Source: an uncultured Oscillibacter sp.
GTDB taxonomy: Bacteria; Bacillota; Clostridia; Oscillospirales; Oscillospiraceae
Length of the DNA: 64,000 bases
Assembly: GCA_910583785.1 (NCBI GenBank)
Contig: CAJTZK010000001.1
Coordinates: forward strand, 62,001-126,000
Direction: 5' to 3'
Position numbers and translations under genes: made by a program
In this document: one piece after another, positions 25,289 to 33,786 of the stretch
How positions within the stretch are numbered: position 1 is the first letter of the stretch
Layout of the letters: every line of letters starts with the position of its first letter
Notes under the pieces: model-generated
What the model was told of the DNA's origin: nothing
What the model saw: the letters and a program-made list of their open reading frames with translations, nothing else
The model's database searches: none

Positions 25289-25960
25289 TTATCCATAGAT
25301 GCGGCAGGCTGCGTATTTGGAGAAGGCGGAGGTATGGCGTCCGGGAAGCTGGACGGCGTCCCGGATGATATCGGGGAGGAATTCGTCCCACTTTACCTCT
25401 AAAATCCCAGGGGCGTCCCCGGCGGGGACGGTGACGGAGGCCGGATGCAGGAAATCCGTGGACCCGATTCCGGTACGGATGTTGTAATCCAGGGTGACCC
25501 GGACGTTTCCAGCGGGGAAGACATAGGCGTCCCGGGTGTAGTCCACGATGGTCCTGGGCCGCAGGCCGCTGGCTTTCATCTTCCAATAGAGCTCCTGGAC
25601 CAGGGGCCTCCCGCTCTCCGGCATCCAATCCAGAGCGCCCTCCAGAAGGTCCTGCACCTCCTGGACGCTGAGAAGGACGGACCGCTTGCCGCACAGGCCG
25701 TCCCGCTTGCTCTTTTTTTCCAGGCAGATATAAGAGATGTCGCCGCCGTAATACCGTATCCGGAATTTCTCCCGCTTGGCTACACCGTCGAGCTTCTCCC
25801 GCAGGGCCGTGTCCCGGAGGTCGTCAAAGTACAGGCTCCGGATTTCATAACGTCCGTTCTGCCCGTGCCTGTCCCGCCGGGCCACGGCGGAGAGGCGGGC
25901 AGAGAGAACCAGGCGGTCAGCAGCGGTGATTTCGTGCTTCCACTCGTGCCGAGGTTTCAT
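25289..25960 (-). CDS. VTC-domain polyphosphate-polymerase-like protein
   Basis: 223 residues. Triphosphate-tunnel-type pattern: R-H-E-W-K-H-E-I near the start, Y-E-I-R-S-L-Y-F-D, K-F-R-I-R-Y-Y-G, E-K-K-S-K-R-D-G with basic residues lining the tunnel, R-T-I-V-D-Y-T-R-D-A-Y and a late L-E-V-K-W-D-E-F-L-P. The yeast VTC4 domain makes polyphosphate. First gene of the operon VTC-DUF4956-CotH. The partner kinase and membrane protein suggest a linked phosphate-based surface or stress function, but the substrate here is unknown. Confidence 0.87.
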   Translation of the reverse strand: MKPRHEWKHEITAADRLVLSARLSAVARRDRHGQNGRYEIRSLYFDDLRDTALREKLDGVAKREKFRIRYYGGDISYICLEKKSKRDGLCGKRSVLLSVQEVQDLLEGALDWMPESGRPLVQELYWKMKASGLRPRTIVDYTRDAYVFPAGNVRVTLDYNIRTGIGSTDFLHPASVTVPAGDAPGILEVKWDEFLPDIIRDAVQLPGRHTSAFSKYAACRIYG

Positions 25961-26154
25961 GCTTGGGCTCCTTTCTTTGAAGAGGATGGGGGCATCATAC
26001 AGGGAGTTCCTTAGTCCAACCTTAAAAACTGGGAGTCCTGGAAAAATTTTTCCGGGCCAGGAAACGCCTGAAACAGGCGGAACTTGCCGGATTCTACCGC
26101 TGGTCGGTTGCTTTTTTCCGGGGCTGGGGGTACACTGGCGGAGAGGTGAAGCAC

Positions 26155-27294
26155 GTGAACAAGCAGCAATTTGGAAATTTTATCGCCGGATGCCGGAAGG
26201 CTTCGGGGCTGACCCAGAAGGAGCTGGCCGGGCGGCTGCATGTGACGGACAAGGCAGTGAGCAAGTGGGAGCGGGCCCTGAGCTACCCGGATGTGACGCT
26301 GCTGGAGCCCCTGGCGGAGGCCCTGGGACTGAGGGTGGAGGAGCTGATGTCCTGCGGGAAGCTGGAGGAACGAAGGGACCGTAAGGAGGAAGAGGCCGTG
26401 GAGAGTTTGAGGGAGGAAAAACCCATGCAGAACTTGATGGAGATTTCCCGGGAAAATTTGAAATCGGAGCGGCAGAAGCACGTCTGGCAGACGGCCCTGG
26501 CCCTGGTGCTGATGCTGGCGGCGGCTCTGGGGACAGTCTGGTATTGCAGCACTTATGCCAGCGGGCAGCTGGAGCGGTCCATCGTCCTAAAGGAAACTGT
26601 GGGAAGTGAGAACTACCTCTATGTGGAGGACCAGGGCCACCTGCTCCGTCTGAAGTGCGGGACAGGGGTGGATTTCTATGGGATCACGCTGAAAAACGAG
26701 TGTGGAGATAAGCGCACCTACCGCATGAACTGCCGGTGGAATCAACGGACCTATGAGGGAACCGTTTCCGCCTGTCAGTTTTCCGGTGAAGTCCTGGGTG
26801 GAATCATGGATGTGACCTTTGAGACAGAGAAGGACCAGCTGTTCTGGTATGACCAGGTCCGCTACACCAGAGAGAACGTTTACCCAGACCCCTTCGGAGA
26901 ACCCCGGGGCGCGGTTTTCCTCTGCAATTACCGCTTCTGGACCGGGAAGCGGGACAACGGGGCCTTTGAGTGGGAGGACGGGGAAACCGTACTGCTGGTA
27001 GAGGATTGCCTGAACGCCGCAGTAGCGGACATCGACGGAGACGGGCACAACGAGGTGGTGGTCCGCACCCGCTGGCCGGAAAAACCTTACATGGTCTACG
27101 ACTGGTGCAACGACTACCAGGTTCAGGAGATCGTCCAGTACTGGCCGGAGTCCGTTTCCCTGGAATTGCGGGAACAGCTGATGACCGATCGGGAACGGTG
27201 GTTGCAAATGCAGAGGGAGCTGGGGTGCGCGCCGAAGCCCCCCTCGGGGAACGAAGGTATTCTGATCCGGCCTGCCGGAGGAGGGGAAGAATAA
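26155..27294 (+). CDS. Membrane-anchored XRE regulator with extracellular sensor region
   Basis: About 379 residues. XRE helix-turn-helix at 4-65 (L-T-Q-K-E-L-A-G-R-L-H-V-T-D-K-A-V-S-K-W-E with positions split here only for clarity), a charged linker, one membrane segment near 108-130, then about 250 extracellular residues. The outside part includes D-I-D-G-D-G-H-N-E-V-V-V, a calcium-loop-type repeat like VCBS/FG-GAP proteins. DNA-binding inside and ligand domain outside suggest signal-linked transcription control, as inferred. GTG 26155 is chosen because GAGAGGTGA is 7-9 bases upstream; GTG 26146 would leave no spacing. Confidence 0.7.
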   Translation: MNKQQFGNFIAGCRKASGLTQKELAGRLHVTDKAVSKWERALSYPDVTLLEPLAEALGLRVEELMSCGKLEERRDRKEEEAVESLREEKPMQNLMEISRENLKSERQKHVWQTALALVLMLAAALGTVWYCSTYASGQLERSIVLKETVGSENYLYVEDQGHLLRLKCGTGVDFYGITLKNECGDKRTYRMNCRWNQRTYEGTVSACQFSGEVLGGIMDVTFETEKDQLFWYDQVRYTRENVYPDPFGEPRGAVFLCNYRFWTGKRDNGAFEWEDGETVLLVEDCLNAAVADIDGDGHNEVVVRTRWPEKPYMVYDWCNDYQVQEIVQYWPESVSLELREQLMTDRERWLQMQRELGCAPKPPSGNEGILIRPAGGGEE

Positions 27295-27304
27295 AGAAAA
27301 GAGA

Positions 27305-27333
27305 GGACCGTCCGCAGATCATGCGGACGGTCC
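27305..27333. terminator. Terminator between XRE-TM gene and rnpB
   Basis: Perfect 11-bp stem 27305-27315 with 27323-27333. T-rich tail only on the minus strand side (TCTCTTTTC), so it fits the end of rnpB as well as the plus-strand gene. Confidence 0.65.
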
Positions 27334-27349
27334 CCGTATATTGCGAGTA

Positions 27350-27768
27350 AAACTATAAGCCGGGTTCTGTATTAGACAGCCATCTATCTAGGCGCACAGT
27401 TGCCCGTGCGCTCCAGCCACCCCGGGAGCGGCCGGGCCAGCCTTTCGGGGGCGAACCCCGATGCTCCCATATCGGTGTTGCTCCGGATAGAGTTTACAGC
27501 GGCGGGCACTCTCGAGCCGTCGGGTGCGCTCTTACCGCACCTTTCCACCCTTACCCCGCGGCCCGGTCCGCGTCATCGCCAACAAAATCATGCTGCTAAT
27601 TCGGCGTTCCGGCGCTTTCCTCAAGGGACAGCGGGGCGGTATCTCTCTGTTGCACTTTTCCTGAAGTCGCCTTCGGCGGGCGTTACCCGTTATCCTTGCC
27701 CTATGGAGCCCGGACTTTCCTCATGAACGGCCTTTCGGCCTGTCCACGCGGCCGTCTGTCTTACTCGC
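27350..27768 (-). ncRNA. rnpB: RNase P RNA, bacterial class A
   Basis: On the minus strand the transcript begins with G-A-G-T-A-A-G-A-C-A-G-A-C-G-G-C-C-G-C then G-A-G-G-A-A-A-G-T-C-C-G-G-G-C-T-C-C, the universally conserved P4 and J3/4 sequences. The far end carries A-C-A-G-A-A-C-C-C-G-G-C-T-T-A-T-A, the P4 partner. Length about 420 nt fits. It is the catalytic RNA that trims pre-tRNA 5' ends. Ends are estimated: the 5' end from the promoter and the 3' end from the P1 region. Confidence 0.96.
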
Positions 27769-27774
27769 GTGTTT

Positions 27775-27803
27775 ATTATACAGGCAAGCGCCGGAATTGT
27801 CAA
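27775..27803 (-). promoter_or_regulatory. rnpB promoter
   Basis: On the minus strand TTGACA (27803-27798), 17-bp spacer, TATAAT (27780-27775): a consensus promoter 7 bp from the RNA start. Its -35 overlaps the stop codon of the hydrolase gene. Confidence 0.85.
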
Positions 27804-28501
27804 CCAGGACCTGTCTCCAGGAACCAAAGGGCCAAGGCTTCCAGTTCTTCCGGGGTGTGGAACCAGTGTTCCGCGCCCTCCACGGTCCGCATCCGGCAGG
27901 AAAAGCGGTCCGCAAAGGCGGCAACGGTATCCTCTGCCACCAGGGTGTCCCCGGAGCCCCGGAGGATATCGGTGGGGACGGGCCAGCGGTCAATGGGGTG
28001 GGCGCGGATGTAACCGTAATCGTCCCAATAAAGAGTCTGGCCCATGGGGGTGGGGATCATTTTTTCCGCCTCCAGGCGGGCCTCGGAAATCTGGAAGCAG
28101 CGCATCATATCCTGGGTTAACCGCACCATGTCCACCACCGGGGAGAGAAACCAGGCGTGGGAAAGGGGGCGGTTCTGACAGGCCAGAAGGCTGAAGTAAG
28201 CTCCCATGCTGACGGCAAACAGGCTCAGGTCCCGCCAGCGGCTTTCCGCGTAATCCAGGACGGCGGACAACTCTTGGACACAAATGGGAGGCTTGCAGGG
28301 GGTGGGGTCCTGTTTCCGGTCCCCGTGTTCCGGCAGGTCGAAGCTGAGAACCTGGGTGTGGGGGAAAGCCTTTGCGAAAAGGCGGAAGGGGATATCCGTT
28401 TTGCTGGACTGGGCCCCGTGGACGGCGACGGCCACCCGTTCTGCGGGCGGGCCCCAAAGAGCGGCGGGAATGGACTCAATCTGAAAAAGCTGCGGGTCCA
28501 T
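27800..28501 (-). CDS. Alpha/beta hydrolase
   Basis: 233 residues from ATG 28501, after AAAGGAGGTTCCG. Fold marks: V-A-V-H-G-A-Q-S-S-K oxyanion strand near residue 26, V-L-S-F-D-L-P-E-H-G-D-R, the nucleophile elbow A-V-S-M-G-A-Y-F near residues 94-101 with Ser96, D in I-L-R-G-S-G-D-T-L-V near 190, and H in G-A-E-H-W-F-H. All three catalytic residues are present. Substrate unknown. Its stop touches the rnpB promoter. Confidence 0.8.
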   Translation of the reverse strand: MDPQLFQIESIPAALWGPPAERVAVAVHGAQSSKTDIPFRLFAKAFPHTQVLSFDLPEHGDRKQDPTPCKPPICVQELSAVLDYAESRWRDLSLFAVSMGAYFSLLACQNRPLSHAWFLSPVVDMVRLTQDMMRCFQISEARLEAEKMIPTPMGQTLYWDDYGYIRAHPIDRWPVPTDILRGSGDTLVAEDTVAAFADRFSCRMRTVEGAEHWFHTPEELEALALWFLETGPG

Positions 28502-28563
28502 GGCGGAACCTCCTTTCCACATTCGCCTGACAGGATATCACATATTTCCTCCCAAGACAAGTC

Positions 28564-28592
28564 TTGCCGGGAGCGGCAGGTCGTGGTAAAAT
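28564..28592 (+). promoter_or_regulatory. Promoter for murD
   Basis: TTGCCG at 28564-28569, 17-bp spacer, TAAAAT at 28587-28592, with a leader of about 90 bases. Confidence 0.55.
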
Positions 28593-28686
28593 AGAAAAGA
28601 ATTTGATTGAATTGCTTCTATGGAAGTGATGATCTCAGGAAGGAAAAAATTCCGCTGAAAGGCGGGAAGGATAAGGAGCGGTTTCC

Positions 28687-30081
28687 GTGAAGTTTGAGGA
28701 ATATCTGTCCTCTTTGCAAAGCAAGGCTGTGACTGTCATCGGCATCGGCGTTTCCAACCAGCCCCTCATTGAGCTGCTGTGCTCCCGGGGCATGTCAGTG
28801 ACCGCCCGCGACAAAAAGGACCGGGCGGCCCTGGGCGCCCTGGCAGAGGAGCTGGAGAAAAAGGGCTGCCGCCTCCGGCTGGGGCCGGATTACCTGGAGG
28901 ACCTGACGGAGGACGTTGTCTTCCGCACGCCGGGGATGCGCCCGGACCTGCCGGAACTGGCCGCCGCCGTGAAACGCGGGAGCGTGCTGACCAGCGAAAT
29001 GGAGGCCTTCTTTGAGGTCTGCCCTTGTCCCATCATTGCCGTCACTGGCAGCGACGGGAAAACCACCACCACCACCATCATCGCGGAACTGCTCCGGGCG
29101 GCGGGACGGACCGTTCACCTGGGGGGAAACATCGGGCACCCGCTGCTGGCAGAGACTGGCACCATGTCGGCGGAGGATATTGCCGTACTGGAATTGAGTT
29201 CCTTCCAGCTGATGACCATGGCCAAGAGCCCTCATATTGCCGTTGTTACCAATCTCGCCCCGAACCATTTGGACGTCCACAAGGATTATGCGGAATATAT
29301 TTCTGCAAAGGAAAATATCTTTACACACCAGACAGCAGGAGATATTGCCATCTTTAATGCCGACAACGAGGTCACGCGTTCCTTCCTGGGCCGGGAAATG
29401 GGAAGCCTCCGCGTGTTCAGCCGCCGGGAATCGGTGGAGCGCGGGACCTATCTTGCCCCGGAGGAGGGTGGAAAGGGCCAGGCAATCTGGATGGCTAATG
29501 AAACCGGATGCCGCAGGGTACTGCCCCTGGCGGGAATCAAGCTCCCAGGGACCCACAATGTGGAGAATTACATGGCTGCCATCGCCGCTGTGGACGGGCT
29601 GGTCCCCGACGAGGTGATCCGGGACTTCGCCGGGAACTTCGGCGGTGTAGAGCACCGGATCGAGCTGGTACGGGAATTGGACGGCGTGCGGTACTATAAT
29701 GACTCCATCGCCTCCAGCCCCAGCCGGACCATCGCGGGTTTGAATTCCTTTCCAGAACCAGTCATCCTCATCGCCGGGGGAAAGGACAAGGGAATTGCTT
29801 ATGACAGCCTGGGTCCTGTTGTCAACGAGCACGTGAAGCTGCTGGTCCTCTGCGGCGCTACAGCCGGGGTAATCCGGGCCTCCGTGGAGAAGGCGGAAAA
29901 CTATAGTGGTTTGGAAATCATAGATGTGGAAGACTACCAGCAGGCGGTTTCCCTGGCCCGGAGTCGGGCGAGGGAGGGGGACGTCGTGATCCTGTCTCCC
30001 GCCAGCACCTCCTTTGACCGGTTTGCCAATTTCATGGAACGCGGAAGGGCTTTTAAGGAGATTGTCAACCGCCTGAAATAA
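28687..30081 (+). CDS. murD: UDP-N-acetylmuramoyl-alanine:D-glutamate ligase
   Basis: 464 residues. Mur-ligase P-loop G-S-D-G-K-T-T-T-T near residues 117-125, E-L-S-S-F-Q-L near 176-182, N-H-L-D-V-H near 197-202, C-terminal domain with G-G-K-D-K-G and S-P-A-S-T-S-F-D-R-F. MurD adds D-Glu to the peptidoglycan stem peptide in the cytoplasm. GTG 28687 follows AAGGAG. Separate from other mur genes in this window, with yunB behind it. Confidence 0.93.
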   Translation: MKFEEYLSSLQSKAVTVIGIGVSNQPLIELLCSRGMSVTARDKKDRAALGALAEELEKKGCRLRLGPDYLEDLTEDVVFRTPGMRPDLPELAAAVKRGSVLTSEMEAFFEVCPCPIIAVTGSDGKTTTTTIIAELLRAAGRTVHLGGNIGHPLLAETGTMSAEDIAVLELSSFQLMTMAKSPHIAVVTNLAPNHLDVHKDYAEYISAKENIFTHQTAGDIAIFNADNEVTRSFLGREMGSLRVFSRRESVERGTYLAPEEGGKGQAIWMANETGCRRVLPLAGIKLPGTHNVENYMAAIAAVDGLVPDEVIRDFAGNFGGVEHRIELVRELDGVRYYNDSIASSPSRTIAGLNSFPEPVILIAGGKDKGIAYDSLGPVVNEHVKLLVLCGATAGVIRASVEKAENYSGLEIIDVEDYQQAVSLARSRAREGDVVILSPASTSFDRFANFMERGRAFKEIVNRLK

Positions 30082-30123
30082 GGCCAGGCCCCCGGCGCAT
30101 AGGATGGCTGGGGGTGGTGGCTT

Positions 30124-30816
30124 GTGAGCTATTTTTACTATCGGCGCCGGATTACCCGGCGGACGTTTCTGAATATCCTGGCTTTTTCCGTCTTGGCGGC
30201 GGCGCTGTCCGCCGTAATATTTGCCACAACGCAGATGCGGCCCATCTTGGCGAGCCTGGCCACCACCCGGGTTTCCAACATGGTGAACCGCATTGTCTCG
30301 GAAGCGGTGGATGAGGCCATAGACAGCGGCAATATTACCTACAGTGACTTGATCACCTTTGAAAAAGACAACGAAGGGCGGATTACTGCCATTTATAGCA
30401 ACATGGCAGCCTTCAACCGATTACAATCCAATATTTTGGACATTATTCTGGCGCGGATCGACCAGGTTTCCACTCGGGAGCTGTCCATTCCGGTGGGCAG
30501 CCTCAGCGGCTCCGTGCTCCTGGCGGGGCGGGGCCCCCGGATTTCCGTACGGATGGAGTCAGTGGGCTCTTCCTCCGCCAATTTTGAAAACGCGTTCACC
30601 TCGGCAGGCATCAACCAGACAAAGCACCAGATCGTGCTGAACATCGACGTGGCCGTCAGCATTTTATTGCCAGGGTTTTCCACGGCGACCACGGTCTCCA
30701 ACGCCGTCACCGTGGCGGAGACCGTCATCGTGGGCTCTGTGCCGGACACTTATACCTATTTCAGCTCCACGCCGGAGTGCTACGAGAGCGACGCAAAGGA
30801 CTATATCTTGAATTAG
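30124..30816 (+). CDS. yunB: Sporulation protein YunB
   Basis: 230 residues. One N-terminal membrane segment (about 16-37), then a large extracytoplasmic domain with I-V-S-E-A-V-D-E-A-I, the D-L-I-T-F-E-K-D-N-E-G region and long strands ending in S-V-P-D-T-Y. These match YunB, needed for normal spore formation in B. subtilis and driven by sigma-E there. GTG 30124 start. No clear sigma-E box was found before it; it may be read from murD. Found also next to ligA. Confidence 0.83.
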   Translation: MSYFYYRRRITRRTFLNILAFSVLAAALSAVIFATTQMRPILASLATTRVSNMVNRIVSEAVDEAIDSGNITYSDLITFEKDNEGRITAIYSNMAAFNRLQSNILDIILARIDQVSTRELSIPVGSLSGSVLLAGRGPRISVRMESVGSSSANFENAFTSAGINQTKHQIVLNIDVAVSILLPGFSTATTVSNAVTVAETVIVGSVPDTYTYFSSTPECYESDAKDYILN

Positions 30817-30824
30817 GAGGCCCC

Positions 30825-32801
30825 ATGGATTACCGTGAAGAGATCAAACAGCTCCGGGACGCGCTGAATGAGCACGGCTACAAGTACTACGTGCTGGACG
30901 CGCCCACCATCAGCGATTATGAATACGATATGCTCAACCGCCGCCTGGAGGAACTGGAGGCGCAGCATCCGGAGGAAGTAACGCCGGATTCCCCCACCCA
31001 GAGGATCGGCGGAAAGACTCTGGAGGGCTTCGCCTCCTATACACACGAGTCCCCTCTGGAGAGCCTCCAGGATGTGTTCAGCGCAGAAGAAGTGGAAGAA
31101 TTCTGCCAGCGGATGGACGAGGCCCTGGGGAAAGAGACCGCCTATTCCCTGGAGCCCAAAGTGGACGGCCTGTCCGTGGCCCTGGAGTACCGGGAAGGCG
31201 TCTTTGTCCGGGGCGCCACAAGGGGCGACGGCCGGACGGGGGAGGACGTAACGGAAAACTTAAAGACCATCCGTTCGATTCCCATGGTCCTTCCGGACAA
31301 GCTGCCCAGGCTCATCGTCCGGGGAGAAGTCTATATGTCCCGGGCGGTCTTTGAGGAGCTGAACGCCCAGCGGGAAATTCAGGGAAAGCCCCTGCTGGCG
31401 AATCCGCGGAACGCCGCCGCCGGGTCCCTCCGGCAGCTGGACCCCAAGGTCTGCGCAGAGCGGAAGCTGGATATTCAAGTTTTTAACCTCCAGCTGGCGG
31501 AGGGAAGGGAATTTGTCTCCCATCAGGAGACACTGGACTACCTGGCTTCCCAGCGGTTCCGGGTCATTCCCCACAAGATGCTCTCCGGAACCGCCGCCTG
31601 CCAGGCGGAAATCGCCCGGATCAACGACAACCGGATGGAGTATCCCTTCGATATTGATGGAGCTGTTATAAAGGTAAATTCCTTAACTGACCGTGTAAAA
31701 CTAGGCAGTACGGCAAAATTCCCGAAGTGGGCCGTGGCGTTCAAATACCCGCCGGAGAAAAAGCCAGCCCAGGTGCTGGATATTGTCATCCAGGTGGGCC
31801 GCACTGGCGTATTGACTCCCAAGGCGGTGTTAACGCCTGTCCGCTTAGCGGGGACAAATGTGACCAATGCGACGCTGCACAACCAGGACCTTATCAGGGA
31901 GAAGGACATCCGCATCGGGGATACCGTAATCGTTCAAAAGGCGGGGGAGATCATTCCGGAAGTGGTGGAAGTGGATTTCTCCAAACGCCCTGAGGGAACG
32001 GAACCCTATTGTTTTCCAGAGTCTTGCCCGGTCTGCGGGGCTCCGGTCCGCCGGGATGAGGACGGCGCCGCCATCCGCTGCACCGGAGCGGAGTGTCCCG
32101 CCCAGCTGCTTCGGAACCTGACGCACTTTGCCAGCCGGAACGCCATGGATATTGATGGCTGCGGCCCCGCCGTGGTACAGCAGCTCATCGACAGCGGCAT
32201 GGTGTCCAACCCTGCGAACCTCTATGGCTTGGAAGCGGAAGCGGTGGCAAAGCTGGAGCGGATGGGGAAGAAGTCTGCGGAAAATCTGCTGGACGCCATT
32301 GAGCGGTCTAAATCCAACGACCTTGCCCGCCTGATTTTCGGCCTGGGTATCCGGCAGGTGGGGGAGAAGGCGGCGAAAGTGCTGGCTGCCCACTTCCGCA
32401 CGATGGACGCTCTTTGCGCCGCCTCAGCGGAAGAGCTGACGGACATTGACGATGTGGGCAGCGTGACCGCCCAGTGCTTGGTGGATTACCTGTCCTCTCC
32501 CCAGGCCCAGGACCTGATTGCCCGGCTGAAAGCTGCCGGGGTCAACATGGAAAGCACATCAGAGCTGGTGGACGAGCGGTTCAATGGCATGACCTTTGTC
32601 CTCACGGGAACCCTCAGCCGTTTTGACCGCAAGGCCGCCCAGGCGCTGATCGAGGAGCGGGGCGGCAAAGCCGCCGGGTCCGTTTCCAAACGGACCACCT
32701 ATGTAGTGGCGGGAGAGGCTGCGGGCAGCAAGCTGAAAAAGGCAGAAGAGCTGGGGATTCCCGTTTTAACGGAGGATGAGTTTGCGGACATGCTGGAGTG
32801 A
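30825..32801 (+). CDS. ligA: NAD-dependent DNA ligase
   Basis: 658 residues. Adenylation site K112 in L-E-P-K-V-D-G-L-S, then R-G-D-G-R-T-G-E-D-V-T, OB fold, C4 zinc finger (C-P-V-C-G-A-P then C-T-G-A-E-C-P near residues 402-424), helix-hairpin-helix repeats and a C-terminal BRCT domain (F-N-G-M-T-F-V-L-T-G-T-L-S-R-F). It seals nicks using NAD. ATG 30825 follows TAGGAGGCCCC. Complete and typical. Confidence 0.97.
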   Translation: MDYREEIKQLRDALNEHGYKYYVLDAPTISDYEYDMLNRRLEELEAQHPEEVTPDSPTQRIGGKTLEGFASYTHESPLESLQDVFSAEEVEEFCQRMDEALGKETAYSLEPKVDGLSVALEYREGVFVRGATRGDGRTGEDVTENLKTIRSIPMVLPDKLPRLIVRGEVYMSRAVFEELNAQREIQGKPLLANPRNAAAGSLRQLDPKVCAERKLDIQVFNLQLAEGREFVSHQETLDYLASQRFRVIPHKMLSGTAACQAEIARINDNRMEYPFDIDGAVIKVNSLTDRVKLGSTAKFPKWAVAFKYPPEKKPAQVLDIVIQVGRTGVLTPKAVLTPVRLAGTNVTNATLHNQDLIREKDIRIGDTVIVQKAGEIIPEVVEVDFSKRPEGTEPYCFPESCPVCGAPVRRDEDGAAIRCTGAECPAQLLRNLTHFASRNAMDIDGCGPAVVQQLIDSGMVSNPANLYGLEAEAVAKLERMGKKSAENLLDAIERSKSNDLARLIFGLGIRQVGEKAAKVLAAHFRTMDALCAASAEELTDIDDVGSVTAQCLVDYLSSPQAQDLIARLKAAGVNMESTSELVDERFNGMTFVLTGTLSRFDRKAAQALIEERGGKAAGSVSKRTTYVVAGEAAGSKLKKAEELGIPVLTEDEFADMLE

Positions 32802-32806
32802 TGGAA

Positions 32807-32840
32807 AAGAGCGGCGGATATCCCGCCGCTCTTACTCTTT
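32807..32840. terminator. Shared terminator of ligA and cotJC
   Basis: 10-bp perfect stem 32807-32816 with 32824-32833, then CTCTTTTTATTT on the plus strand. On the minus strand the same hairpin is followed by TTTTCC, so it also ends the cotJ transcript. Confidence 0.85.
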
Positions 32841-33254
32841 TTATTTGTCGAAGGCCGGGTTCATATAGTAAACGTTTTTCGCGTTCATTTTGTCCTTCGC
32901 CAGCCGCAGGCCCTCGCCGAAACGCTGGAAATGGACGATTTCCCGGGCCCGGAGGAACTTGATGACGTCGCTGACATCCGGGTCGTCGGAGAGACGGAGA
33001 ATGTTGTCGTAGGTTACGCGGGCTTTCTGCTCCGCCGCCAGGTCTTCCGTCAGGTCGCCAATGACGTCTCCGGTCACCTGCATGGTGGCAGCGGACCAGG
33101 GGAAGCCGGAGGCAAACTGCGGAAACACGCCAGTGGTGTGGTCCACAAAATAGGTGTCAAATCCGGCTGCCTTGATCTGCTCTTCCGTGAGGTTCCGGGT
33201 CAGCTGGTGCACCAGGGCGCCGATCATTTCCAGGTGTCCCAGCTCTTCTGTGCC
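32841..33254 (-). pseudogene. cotJC: cotJC, 3' part (codons 62-198), cut off by the inserted element
   Basis: Minus-strand residues T-E-E-L-G-H-L-E-M through the final N-P-A-F-D-K, 136 residues, belong to the spore-coat manganese-catalase family CotJC. B. subtilis CotJC reads T-D-I-G-T-E-E-F-A-H-L-E-M at the same place, so this half starts in the middle of a conserved metal-ligand helix. It holds Glu and His ligands but lacks residues before them. An ORF caller would add 14 element-derived residues (start at 33308) that are not part of the family. The missing first 62 codons are at 60134-60318, over 26 kb away. Expected to be expressed only after excision. Confidence 0.9.
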
Positions 33255-33277
33255 GATGTCGGTGCCAAAATTGCGCA
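33241..33277. other. Left junction (attL), predicted crossover at 33253-33254
   Basis: At the junction the shared CC is followed on the right by 11 bases and then C-A-A-A-A-T-T-G-C-G-C-A (33266-33277). This arm is the mirror image of the arm at the right end, and the chromosome side continues cotJC. The exact dinucleotide is a prediction from symmetry. Confidence 0.8.
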
Positions 33278-33340
33278 TTTCAAAAGTTAGAATATTGTGG
33301 CGAAACAATGCCTTTTTAATAGATTTACGATATATTTATG

Positions 33341-33382
33341 TAGCCGATGCTCACATTGCCGTGGGTATCGGCTATTTTTTTC
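33341..33382 (+). terminator. Terminator insulating the element's left end
   Basis: 8-bp stem 33341-33348 with 33367-33374, 18-base loop, then eight T (33374-33381 region). It would stop transcripts entering from the chromosome before the XRE gene. Confidence 0.75.
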
Positions 33383-33471
33383 GATTTTGACAGAGCGTAA
33401 CGCCAATGTGACCAATTGAAACGCTAAAAATGGTATCCTGTATCATGTTGTGCATGGAGGTGAGCGCAACA

Positions 33472-33786
33472 ATGATTATTGAGTTAGGGGATCGACTAAG
33501 GAAACTGCGGATGGAGAACCATCTAAGGCAAGATCAAGTTGCACGTCTGGTAGGTGTGGAGCGGTCAAGCGTGTCATTATGGGAGGGTAATTTGCGCCAA
33601 CCGTCATACACAACGCTTGTTCGATTAGCTAATCTATATGGTGTGACTACCGATTATTTGTTGGGAAGGGTAGATGATCGGCTACTTGACCTGTCGGGGC
33701 TTACATCTATTGAGGTTGCTTTGGTTGCTCAATTGGTCGCAGAGATGACCGCTAAAAACAAAAAGCTGGAGGAATTGAGATCATGA
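33472..33786 (+). CDS. XRE-family regulator, probable element repressor
   Basis: 104 residues. Helix-turn-helix I-E-L-G-D-R-L-R-K-L-R then L-R-Q-D-Q-V-A-R-L-V-G-V with S-S-V-S-L-W-E, residues 4-58, and a helical C terminus. First element gene at the left end, as for a phage CI-type repressor. ATG 33472 is chosen over 33430 because GGAGGTGAG lies before it. A weak promoter (TTGAAA near 33416 and TATCAT near 33441, 19-bp spacing) is possible. The stop overlaps the next gene by four bases, so both are made together. Confidence 0.75.
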   Translation: MIIELGDRLRKLRMENHLRQDQVARLVGVERSSVSLWEGNLRQPSYTTLVRLANLYGVTTDYLLGRVDDRLLDLSGLTSIEVALVAQLVAEMTAKNKKLEELRS

